Assembly: GCF_004342985.1 (NCBI RefSeq)
Contig: NZ_SMBO01000005.1
Location: 372,001 to 436,000, forward strand
Direction of reading: 5' to 3'
Origin: Novosphingobium sp. PhB57
GTDB lineage: Bacteria; Pseudomonadota; Alphaproteobacteria; Sphingomonadales; Sphingomonadaceae
Length of the DNA stretch: 64,000 bases
Each line of letters begins with the position of its first letter. The first letter of the stretch is position 1. Positions 9,053 to 16,444 of the stretch are shown here, piece after piece. Both the position numbers and the translations under genes were made by a program. A model generated the notes under the pieces. The model was not told the DNA's origin. It was given only the letters and a program-made list of their open reading frames with translations, and did no database searches.

Positions 9053-9954
9053 CAGGCGTCCGCCGCCTGGAACAGGCGCGCATCGGGCGCGGGATGCGGC
9101 ATCGTCTGCGGGCCGCCGACGCCGATGCCCCACTGGTCCATGACCTGCGGGCCGGGGATATGCACCTTGTGCTGGTGCGTCTCGAAATCGACCTCTTCCA
9201 GCTCCGAGGTGTACTCGACCGCGAAGCCCGCCGGCGTCGTGAAGTAGCTGAACGTGTTGTTGCCCGCCGTGTGGCGACCCGGCCCCCAGCGAAGATCCGT
9301 GCCGCGCTGCTTCAGGCGGTGGACACCGCGCATCATGTCGTCGACCGAGAGCATGTCGTAGGCGACATGGTTGAGGCACGGCGGCCCGGGCAGGATGGCC
9401 ACGCGGTGATGGGCTTCGTTGCAGCGCAGGAAGCACATGAAATCACCCAGCCAGTCGCTCACCTTGAAGCCCAGCACATCGGTGAAGAATGCCACCAGCG
9501 CCTGATGATCGGGCGAGTGCATGACGATATGGCTGATCTTCACCGGCATGCCTTCCCAGCGCTCCATCGCCCGCTTGCCGAGCGTTTCGACCCCGGCCGA
9601 GATCTCGAACGGCAGGCCGTCAGGGCTGAAGAAGCGGAAGGCATAACCGCCGCCCGGCGCATCGATTTCGCGCGGGGCGAAGATCACCTTGCAGCCGGCC
9701 GCCACGACCTTGTCGTGCAGGGCATTCACGTCTTCGCGCGTGTCGGCGGCGAAAGCGATCACTTCCACATGGTTGGCATCCGACTTGTGGAGGCGCACGA
9801 CGTGATGCTCGTCATGCCCGTGCGTCTTGAACCACGCGAAGTCCTCGTTCGCGCCGACTTCCACCAGGCCCCAGTCCTCGGTGTAGAATGTGCGTTCGGC
9901 GTCGAAGTCCTCGACGCCATATCCGACGTAGCGGATTTCGGTCACTCGGCTCAT
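9052..9954 (-). CDS. two-domain VOC-superfamily extradiol dioxygenase
   Basis: Type I extradiol ring-cleavage dioxygenase of 300 residues, made of two glyoxalase-fold halves (about 5-120 and 138-265). The iron ligands of the catalytic second half are present as H142 (ISHIVMHSPD), H196 (CLNHVAYD) and E247 (GFAVEYTS), and the family signature region contains H228 and Y237. Family members open catechols beside the hydroxyls; this one should perform the ring-fission step of the operon. The ATG at 9954 has an AGGGA sequence upstream and follows the monooxygenase stop by 25 bases. It is not recognisably a catechol, biphenyl or homoprotocatechuate enzyme by motifs alone, so the substrate is open. 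Confidence 0.9.
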   Translation of the reverse strand: MSRVTEIRYVGYGVEDFDAERTFYTEDWGLVEVGANEDFAWFKTHGHDEHHVVRLHKSDANHVEVIAFAADTREDVNALHDKVVAAGCKVIFAPREIDAPGGGYAFRFFSPDGLPFEISAGVETLGKRAMERWEGMPVKISHIVMHSPDHQALVAFFTDVLGFKVSDWLGDFMCFLRCNEAHHRVAILPGPPCLNHVAYDMLSVDDMMRGVHRLKQRGTDLRWGPGRHTAGNNTFSYFTTPAGFAVEYTSELEEVDFETHQHKVHIPGPQVMDQWGIGVGGPQTMPHPAPDARLFQAADA

Positions 9955-9979
9955 GGCTGCAATTCCCTGCATGAAATGG

Positions 9980-11128
9980 TCAAATGGGCTGGCTGACCAC
10001 TGCGAACATCTCCGCGGTGGCCTTGTGGTTGTCGACGGGCGGCCCCTTGCCGATCTGGCCGTGGCAAATCGCCAGCGAGGCCTCGACGATGTAGCGGCAG
10101 CGGTCGTAGCGGCGGGCCCGGTAAGCCTCGAAGGCCGCTTCCGGATCAGCATGAGCGGAGAGTTCCTCTGCCAGCACGATCGCATCCTCGATCGCCATGC
10201 CCGCGCCCTGCCCCAGGTGCGGCGTGGTGGCGTGGACGGCATCGCCCAGCAGGACGACGCGTCCGGCGTGCCAGGGCCCATGGACCATCATGCCTTCCAG
10301 CGGGCGATAGACGACCTCGGCATCCTCGGTGATCGCCTCGGCCAGCGCGCGGATCGCCGGCGCGGTCTGCCCCAGCTTCGCGCGCATCGTCGCGGCCAGG
10401 CCCTCGACCGGATAGCGCGGATTGCCCGGCTCCGGCGTCGTCGCGTACATATACATGGTCTCGGCCGACATCGGCACCAGCCCCACCCCGGTCGGGCCGT
10501 TGTAAACGTGGAGAGCGTCGAGCCCCTCGGGCCGCGGGAAGTTGTAGCGCCAGACCGACTGCCCGGTGAATTCAGGGCTTTCCGCCTCGGGCAGGACCAT
10601 GCGGCGGGTCTGCGAATAGACGCCGTCCGCGCCGATCACGACGTCGTAGCGCGCCTCTCCGCCGTCGGAAAAGCGCACCGATACGCCGGTCTCGTCCTGA
10701 TCGAGCGTCTCGGCCGTTACGCCAGGACGGATTTCGGCGCCCAGCGCCCTCACGCTGTCTCCCAGCACTTTCTGCAAGGCGCGGCGGCCGATGCCGACGT
10801 TGGCAGGCTTGCCCTCGACCAGGGTGGGCGTGGGAATGCGGGCGACGCGGCTGCCGTCCGGAATGTAGATCTCCACCGCGTCGAAGCCGCAGGCGGCGTC
10901 CAGGAAGGCATCGAGCACGCCGAGCTGGTCCATGGCGCGCACCACGTTGGACTGCTGGATGATGCCCACCCCGTAGACCGACCAGGTGGGATCGCGCTCG
11001 ATCACGGTGACGCGGTGTCCCTTGCGGCGCAGCGCGATGGCCGCGGAAAGGCCGCCAATGCCGCCGCCGATCACCAGGACGTTCAGGTCCGGAACGAGCG
11101 GGGCTGCGGGTGTCGTCCTGCCGGACAT
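9980..11128 (-). CDS. FAD-dependent aromatic monooxygenase (group A hydroxylase)
   Basis: First gene of the catabolic operon, 382 residues from the ATG at 11128, chosen over an upstream in-frame start because GAGGAG lies about 9 bases before it. It has the FAD dinucleotide fold (VLVIGGGIGGLSAA), the DG motif (DVVIGADGVYSQTR) and the GD motif (VVLLGDAVHATTPHLGQGAGMAIEDA) of para-hydroxybenzoate-hydroxylase-type enzymes. Such proteins hydroxylate a phenolic or N-heteroaromatic ring with NAD(P)H and oxygen, here presumably producing the diol for the adjacent extradiol dioxygenase. It is transcribed divergently from the APC permease; the region between carries a LysR-type operator. The substrate is not deducible. 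Confidence 0.9.
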   Translation of the reverse strand: MSGRTTPAAPLVPDLNVLVIGGGIGGLSAAIALRRKGHRVTVIERDPTWSVYGVGIIQQSNVVRAMDQLGVLDAFLDAACGFDAVEIYIPDGSRVARIPTPTLVEGKPANVGIGRRALQKVLGDSVRALGAEIRPGVTAETLDQDETGVSVRFSDGGEARYDVVIGADGVYSQTRRMVLPEAESPEFTGQSVWRYNFPRPEGLDALHVYNGPTGVGLVPMSAETMYMYATTPEPGNPRYPVEGLAATMRAKLGQTAPAIRALAEAITEDAEVVYRPLEGMMVHGPWHAGRVVLLGDAVHATTPHLGQGAGMAIEDAIVLAEELSAHADPEAAFEAYRARRYDRCRYIVEASLAICHGQIGKGPPVDNHKATAEMFAVVSQPI

Positions 11129-11333
11129 GCTCAGAAACTCCTCGGTCAAGGCCGGAGAGGATCGGGAGGCGGCAGGAGCGTCGATGCAACGGGGCAAGTC
11201 CGCGGGATCGCCCCGCCGGCTTGCATCAGGCCGTGTCCGGCCTTTCGGTCATCGCTCTCGCCCGGATTCGTGCAGCCCGATCTTCTCTTCTCGAACCCGC
11301 CTCTCGCACATCGGCGAGCATCGCTGAAATGAA

Positions 11334-11362
11334 TTGATTTGATCTATTTGCATCGACATTAT
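11334..11362 (+). promoter_or_regulatory. sigma70-like promoter of the APC permease gene
   Basis: TTGATT (11334-11339), a 17-base spacer and CATTAT (11357-11362) in a locally AT-rich stretch of an otherwise GC-rich region, about 100 bases before the permease ATG. The -10 element lies inside the inverted repeat at 11351-11367. The rest of the 337-base divergent region (11129-11465) has no gene that I can see. Confidence 0.5.
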
Positions 11363-11367
11363 CGATG
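11351..11367. promoter_or_regulatory. candidate LysR-type operator in the divergent catabolic/permease promoter region
   Basis: Perfect 6-base inverted repeat CATCGA-N5-TCGATG, which contains the T-N11-A core that LysR-type regulators recognise. It overlaps the -10 of the rightward promoter and lies between the monooxygenase operon and the permease, with a LysR gene just downstream of the permease. Binding here could repress the permease and activate or repress the operon; the assignment to that LysR protein is inferred from position. Confidence 0.55.
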
Positions 11368-11465
11368 ACAGAGCCCTTCCCGCGGATAGGCCGGAAGCGA
11401 GCGAACTTGCGCGTGCGCCTGCGAGTGCTAGATCGAACCACGACCCGAGAAGGACAAAGACTGCC

Positions 11466-12821
11466 ATGACCGCTCCCGCCACGGCGCCGGCTGCCCTCCC
11501 CAAGACACTGTCATGGCCGCACCTGCTCGCGCTGGGGGTCGGCTCCATCGTCGGCACCGGCATCTTGACGCTGATCGGCGTGGGGGCGGACCGCGCGGGA
11601 CCGGCGGTGCTGCTGTCTTTCGCCATTGCCGGCGCCATCTGCGCCTGCGCCGCGCTCGCCTATGCCGAACTGTCGACGATGATGCCCACCGCCGGCAGCG
11701 CCTACAGCTACAGCCACAAGGTGCTGGGCGGTACGGTGGGCTGGATCGTGGGCTGGAGCCTGATCCTGGAATATTCGCTGGTGGTCTCCACCGTGGCGGT
11801 CGGCTGGTCGGGCTATGCCGCGCCGCTGCTGCAGGGTGTGGGCTTCCCCAAGGCGCTTACCCAGGGGCCGGAGCTGGGCGGGCTGGTCAACCTGCCTGCC
11901 ATCGTCATCATCGCCGTGGTTGCGGGCCTGCTGGCCTTCGGCACGAAGGAAAGCGCGCGGGTGAACACCGTGCTGGTGGTCATCAAGATCCTGACGCTCA
12001 GCCTGTTCGTGGCCGTGGCGCTGCCCGCCTTCGACGCGGCGAACCTTCAACCCTTCATGCCCTTCGGCTTCGGCAAGTCGATGAGCCCGGACGGTGTCGA
12101 GCGCGGGGTCATGGCCGCCGCCGCGATCATCTTCTTCGCCTTCTATGGCTTCGACGCCATCTCCACCGCCGCCGAGGAGACGCGCAATCCCAGCCGCGAC
12201 CTGGTGATCGGCATCATCGGATCGCTGGCGATCTGCACCCTCGTCTACGTCCTCGTCGCGGCCGCCGCGATCGGCGCCATGCCCTTCACCCGCTTTGCCG
12301 ACAGCCCGGAGCCGCTGGCGCTGATCCTGCGCGAAATGGGCCGCGCGCCGGTGGCGCATATCGTCGCGGTGGCCGCCGTGATCGCGCTGCCGACCGTGCT
12401 GCTGGGCTTCCTCTACGGCCAGAGCCGCATCTTCCTGGCCATGGCGCGCGACGGTTTCCTGCCCGCCTCGCTGGCGAAGCTCTCCTCGCGCGGGACACCG
12501 CTGAGGGTGACGACGATGACGGCGGTGATCGTGGCGATCCTGGCCGGCGTGCTGCCGATCTCGGAAATCGCGGCGCTGGCCAATGCCGGCACGCTGATCG
12601 CCTTCGCCGCGGTGGGTACCTGCCTGATCGTCCTGCGCAAGCGCGAGCCGGACGCGCCCCGCCCCTTCCGCGTGCCTGCCGGCATCGTGGTGGGCGGCGC
12701 GACCATCCTCGGCTGCCTCTATCTCTTCGCCAGCCTGCCCACCAAGACCCTGCTGGCCTGCCTGTGCTGGAACCTGCTGGGCGGCGCGCTCTATCTCGTT
12801 CGCGGGCGCCGCAGGCCCTGA
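11466..12821 (+). CDS. APC-superfamily amino acid/amine permease
   Basis: Inner-membrane permease of 451 residues with about 12 helices, in the amino acid-polyamine-organocation superfamily. Helix 1 carries the unwound substrate-binding motif GVGSIVGTGIL, and the cytoplasmic loop FAFYGFDAISTAAEETRNPSRDL is characteristic of the cationic amino acid transporter-like branch. AGAAGGA lies upstream of the ATG. It is divergent from the aromatic catabolic operon and is followed by a LysR gene in the same direction. The likely role is uptake of the operon's substrate, which would suggest an amine or amino-acid-like compound; it could equally be an unrelated amino acid carrier. Confidence 0.9.
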   Translation: MTAPATAPAALPKTLSWPHLLALGVGSIVGTGILTLIGVGADRAGPAVLLSFAIAGAICACAALAYAELSTMMPTAGSAYSYSHKVLGGTVGWIVGWSLILEYSLVVSTVAVGWSGYAAPLLQGVGFPKALTQGPELGGLVNLPAIVIIAVVAGLLAFGTKESARVNTVLVVIKILTLSLFVAVALPAFDAANLQPFMPFGFGKSMSPDGVERGVMAAAAIIFFAFYGFDAISTAAEETRNPSRDLVIGIIGSLAICTLVYVLVAAAAIGAMPFTRFADSPEPLALILREMGRAPVAHIVAVAAVIALPTVLLGFLYGQSRIFLAMARDGFLPASLAKLSSRGTPLRVTTMTAVIVAILAGVLPISEIAALANAGTLIAFAAVGTCLIVLRKREPDAPRPFRVPAGIVVGGATILGCLYLFASLPTKTLLACLCWNLLGGALYLVRGRRRP

Positions 12822-12895
12822 CAGGCCGGGGCCGCCGCTGACCGGCCGCCCATGACGCCGGTTGGCGCGGGCTCCGGCGCGTGCTAGCCGGAACC

Positions 12896-13813
12896 ATGCT
12901 GACCATCAGGCAGATCGAGATCTTCCGCGCGGTGATGATCACCAAGACGGTGAGCGGCGCCGCGCGCATGCTGGGCACGTCACAGCCCGGCCTCAGCCGC
13001 ATGCTGGGCCATATGGAGGACAAGCTCCACTTCCGCCTGTTCGACCGGACGCGCGGCCGGCTGGTGCCCACGTCCGAAGCCCGCGTGCTGTTCGAGGAGA
13101 TCGAGCAGATCTACAAGGGCTTCAACGACCTGGAGCATGTCGTGCGCCGCCTGGCCAAGGGCGAGGATCGCACCTTCCGCCTGGGCGCCTCGCCCTCGCT
13201 GGGCCATTCGGTGGTGCCGCAGATGCTCTCGCGCCTGACCACCAATTACCCCGGCCTCACCATCCAGTTCGACATCCTCTCGGTGGAGCAGGCGGACGAC
13301 TGGCTGGCGCTCCAGCGCGGCGACTATGCGCTGACGGTGTTTCCCATCGATCACCCCAATGTCCTGTCCAGCCGCATCGGCAACGGCCGCATGGTCTGCG
13401 CCGTGCCGGCCGGCCATCGCCTGGCCGACCGCGAGCGGATCACCGTGGCGGACCTGGGCGGAGAGCCGATCCAGTCGTTCCGGGAAGATACCCCCCATGG
13501 CCGCATCATCGCCAGGATGTACGAGGAAGCCGGCGAGCAGCTGGAAGTCTCCACTTATATCCGCTTTGCAGAAACGGCCGTGGCTTTCGTCGCTCACGGC
13601 ATGGGCATCGCGCTGGTGGACAGCTTCACCGCCATGCAGCCCCATGCCGAGACCGTGCGCTTCCTGGAGTTCGAGTCGCCGGGCCTGCTGCCGGTCTATG
13701 TCAGCCGCAATCTGGACGTGGCGCGAACCCTGGTGGGCGAGACCTTCGAGGAGATCGCCCGCAACATGCTGATGAACCTCCCAAGAGGCATCTCCCATAA
13801 CATAACGCTATAA
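12896..13813 (+). CDS. LysR-family transcriptional regulator
   Basis: DNA-binding regulator of 305 residues with an N-terminal winged helix (MLTIRQIEIFRAVMITKTVSGAARMLGTSQPGLSRML) and a periplasmic-binding-protein-like effector domain from about residue 90. The ATG at 12896 is preferred over a GTG 15 bases upstream because it begins the usual LysR N-terminus. It lies 74 bases after the permease gene and before the AAHS transporter. It is the only regulator gene between the two aromatic catabolic modules, so it may control the divergent operon through the operator at 11351-11367, the quinate/shikimate genes, or both. The effector is unknown. Confidence 0.93.
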   Translation: MLTIRQIEIFRAVMITKTVSGAARMLGTSQPGLSRMLGHMEDKLHFRLFDRTRGRLVPTSEARVLFEEIEQIYKGFNDLEHVVRRLAKGEDRTFRLGASPSLGHSVVPQMLSRLTTNYPGLTIQFDILSVEQADDWLALQRGDYALTVFPIDHPNVLSSRIGNGRMVCAVPAGHRLADRERITVADLGGEPIQSFREDTPHGRIIARMYEEAGEQLEVSTYIRFAETAVAFVAHGMGIALVDSFTAMQPHAETVRFLEFESPGLLPVYVSRNLDVARTLVGETFEEIARNMLMNLPRGISHNITL

Positions 13814-13987
13814 GTCACAGTCCCGCAATGTCTGGCAAAGCGCCCCCGGATCAAACACCGTGATCCCGCTCGCAAAGGTTTGGACCGCCAGGTTCCGGCC
13901 CGAAAGGTTCACGAATGTCCCGGCGCCGGGCCGCCGGACGACAACAGGCGCGATGCAAGCGCCGCTGAGGATGGGAAAGGCGTTACC

Positions 13988-15337
13988 ATGGCCAGCTATT
14001 CCGCCGCCGGATCGGTGTCCGTGCGTCCTTACGTGACTGTCGGCGAATCCGCCTCGCAGAACGTCGACGGCTGGACGCCGCGGCAAGTGCTCGTGGTCGC
14101 CATCTGCTTCCTGCTGAACATGCTGGACGGCATGGACGTGCTCATCCTCTCCTACGTCGCCCCCGCCCTTTCCGCCGACTGGAAAGTCAGCCCGGAAAGC
14201 CTGGGCGTGGTGTTCAGCTCCAGCCTGGCCGGCATGGCCGCGGGCGGGCTGCTGATCGCGCCGCTGGCCGACAGGTTCGGCCGCCGCAAGCTGATCATCG
14301 CCTCGCTGGTGATGATGACGGTGGCCATGTTCGGATCCGCGCTGGCGGCCTCGATCGCCGAACTCATCCTCTCGCGCTTCGTGGTGGGCATCGGCATCGG
14401 CACGGTGCTGGCCAGCATGGCCGCGCTGACGGCCGAATATGCCCCGGCCCGCCACCGCACGTTCGCCGTGGGCTTCCTCCAGGCCGGATACCCGGTCGGC
14501 GCAACCATCACCGGCTTCATCGTCGCTCATCAGATCGACGCTCACGGCTGGCAGGCCATGCTGCTCGGCGCGGCGACGCTCTGCCTGCTGGCCCTGCCGC
14601 TGGTCTGGACGCTGCTGCCCGAATCGGTGGACTTCTTGCTGGCCCACCAGCCCAGGGGCGCGCTGGCCAAGGCCAACCGCCTGCTCGCCTCGCTCGGCCG
14701 CCCGACGCTGGAGGCCCTGCCCGAGCGCCGCCAGGCCGAAGCCCATTCGGTGGGCTTGCGCGGCGTGCTGGGCGAAGGACGCACTTCGGGCACGATCCTG
14801 CTGTGGACCGCCACGATCTTCGGCTTCATGACGCTCTATTTCGTCATCAGCTGGATCCCCAAGCTCGCCGTGGAGGCCGGGCTTCCCGCCACCCAGGCGA
14901 TCTACGCGGGCGCGGTCTACAACATCGGCGCCTTCATCGGCATCACCTCGATCGGCCTGATCGCCAGCCGCATCGACTTGCGCCGCCTGATCCTGCTCTA
15001 CATGGTGCTCGCCGCGGCCGCCCTCGTCGTGTTCGGTGCGGTGTCCATGACCATCGCCGCCACCCTGCTCACCGCCTTCTTCATCGGCGCCTTCATCCAG
15101 GGCGGCTTCAACGGCTGCTATCCGCTGGCCACCAGCTTCTACCCGCCGCAAGTCCGCAGCACCGGACTGGGCTGGGCGATGGGCATCGGCCGCATCGGCG
15201 CGGTGATCGGCCCGATGCTGGGCGGCGTGCTGCTGGCGGAGAAAGTGCCGCTTTCGGCGATCTTCGCGATCTTCGCCGTCCCGGCGGTGCTGGCCGGCCT
15301 TGCCGTCACCCTGATCCGCATGCCCGGCCAGCCCTGA
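13988..15337 (+). CDS. AAHS-family MFS transporter (aromatic acid or quinate/shikimate uptake)
   Basis: Twelve-helix major facilitator of 449 residues. Helix 1 has the aromatic-acid symporter motif in the form NMLDGMDVLILSYVAPAL (DGxD), followed by the motif A loop DRFGRRKLI and a second A-like loop in the C-terminal half. The ATG at 13988 has GGAAAGG before it and avoids an unlikely upstream extension. Shikimate dehydrogenase starts 87 bases downstream and QuiC lies beyond it, so the natural substrate is probably quinate, shikimate or protocatechuate. That is a context-based inference; the transporter family also handles benzoate, vanillate and hydroxybenzoates. Confidence 0.88.
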   Translation: MASYSAAGSVSVRPYVTVGESASQNVDGWTPRQVLVVAICFLLNMLDGMDVLILSYVAPALSADWKVSPESLGVVFSSSLAGMAAGGLLIAPLADRFGRRKLIIASLVMMTVAMFGSALAASIAELILSRFVVGIGIGTVLASMAALTAEYAPARHRTFAVGFLQAGYPVGATITGFIVAHQIDAHGWQAMLLGAATLCLLALPLVWTLLPESVDFLLAHQPRGALAKANRLLASLGRPTLEALPERRQAEAHSVGLRGVLGEGRTSGTILLWTATIFGFMTLYFVISWIPKLAVEAGLPATQAIYAGAVYNIGAFIGITSIGLIASRIDLRRLILLYMVLAAAALVVFGAVSMTIAATLLTAFFIGAFIQGGFNGCYPLATSFYPPQVRSTGLGWAMGIGRIGAVIGPMLGGVLLAEKVPLSAIFAIFAVPAVLAGLAVTLIRMPGQP

Positions 15338-15342
15338 GCCAA

Positions 15343-15368
15343 GCTCTCACGCCGCGCTCTCACGCCGC
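15343..15368. repeat. perfect 13-base tandem duplication between transporter and shikimate dehydrogenase genes
   Basis: GCTCTCACGCCGC occurs twice head to tail at 15343-15355 and 15356-15368 in the intergenic gap. It looks like a simple replication duplication; no function is visible. Confidence 0.8.
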
Positions 15369-15424
15369 GCTCCCTGCCGATCCCCCCTGCCGTCCCACCC
15401 CTGCCGCTCTCAAGGACCCGCCTC

Positions 15425-16336
15425 ATGTTCCAGTCTCCCGTGCTCCCGGCCACCGCGCGCGCCTCGCTTCGCGCATCCGCGCCAGGAACCTCGAAGATCT
15501 GCGGCCTGATCGGCTCGGGCATCGGCGGCTCGCGCAGCCCGGCCATGCACGAGACCGAGGCCAGGGCGCTGGGCCTGCCGCTGGCCTACCGCATCCTCGA
15601 CAGCGAGGTGATCGGTTTCGGCGCGGATGACCTTGGCTCCCTGCTGAACACGCTGGCCGCGCTCGGCTTCGACGGCACCAATGTCACTCACCCCTTCAAG
15701 CAGGCGGTCCTGCCGCTGATGGACGAGCTGTCGGAAGCCGCTGCCAAGCTGGGCGCGGTCAATACCGTGCTCCTGCGTGACGGGCGCCTGATCGGCGACA
15801 ACACCGACTGGTCGGGCTACCGCGCCAGCTTTCTCGCCGCGCTGGGCGTACTGCCGCGCGGGCGAGTGGCGATGATCGGCGCCGGCGGCGCGGCTTCGGC
15901 AGTGGGCTATGCCCATCTCGACCTCGGCGCGGAGCGGCTGGCGATCTTCGATCCTGCTGCCGAACGCGCCGAAGCGCTTGCCAGCCGCCTCTCCGCCCTG
16001 TTCCCCGATGCCGAAGTGATCGCCGCAGGCTCTGCGGCCGAAGCGATCGCGGCGGCCGACGGCGTGGTCCAGTGCTCGCCCGTGGGCATGGAGAGCCACC
16101 CCGGCCTGCCGTTCGACCCCGCCCTGCTCACGCGCGACATGTGGGTTTCGGACGTGATCTACTTCCCGCTCGAAACCGAGCTGCTCAAGGCCGCCAGGGC
16201 CATCGGCTGCGCCACGCTGAACGGCGGCGGCATGGCGGTGATGCAGGCCGCCCACGCCTTCGCGCGCTTCACCGGCCTGGAACCGGACGTGGACCGCATG
16301 CTCGCGGACTTCGCCGCGGCCAGCAAGGCGGTCTGA
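15425..16336 (+). CDS. aroE: shikimate (quinate) dehydrogenase, catabolic context
   Basis: NAD(P)-dependent dehydrogenase of 303 residues interconverting shikimate and 3-dehydroshikimate (or quinate and 3-dehydroquinate). The substrate-binding residues S36 and S38 (GGSRSPAMHE), catalytic K92 (GTNVTHPFKQ) and D128 (DNTDWSGY) are present, then the Rossmann glycine loop GAGGAAS near residue 152. The N-terminus is about 20 residues longer than the biosynthetic enzyme. Position after an AAHS transporter and facing a QuiC gene argues for a catabolic role feeding 3-dehydroshikimate to protocatechuate formation. Whether it prefers quinate or shikimate, NAD or NADP, cannot be told by eye. Confidence 0.9.
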   Translation: MFQSPVLPATARASLRASAPGTSKICGLIGSGIGGSRSPAMHETEARALGLPLAYRILDSEVIGFGADDLGSLLNTLAALGFDGTNVTHPFKQAVLPLMDELSEAAAKLGAVNTVLLRDGRLIGDNTDWSGYRASFLAALGVLPRGRVAMIGAGGAASAVGYAHLDLGAERLAIFDPAAERAEALASRLSALFPDAEVIAAGSAAEAIAAADGVVQCSPVGMESHPGLPFDPALLTRDMWVSDVIYFPLETELLKAARAIGCATLNGGGMAVMQAAHAFARFTGLEPDVDRMLADFAAASKAV

Positions 16337-16444
16337 GACGAAACCTCCCGGCCCGTATCGGACGCGCCACCGCCGGCCACCGGCAGGGGATGGCGGGTTC
16401 GGCAAGGGTGCGCCTCACACCCGCCGGGGGCCGAATGCCCCTTC

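Noticed and set aside
16392..16425. Terminator between the convergent shikimate dehydrogenase and QuiC genes
   Set aside because: A 7-base repeat (GGCGGGT with ACCCGCC) is present but the loop is 20 bases and no T tract follows on either strand, so it is not convincing.
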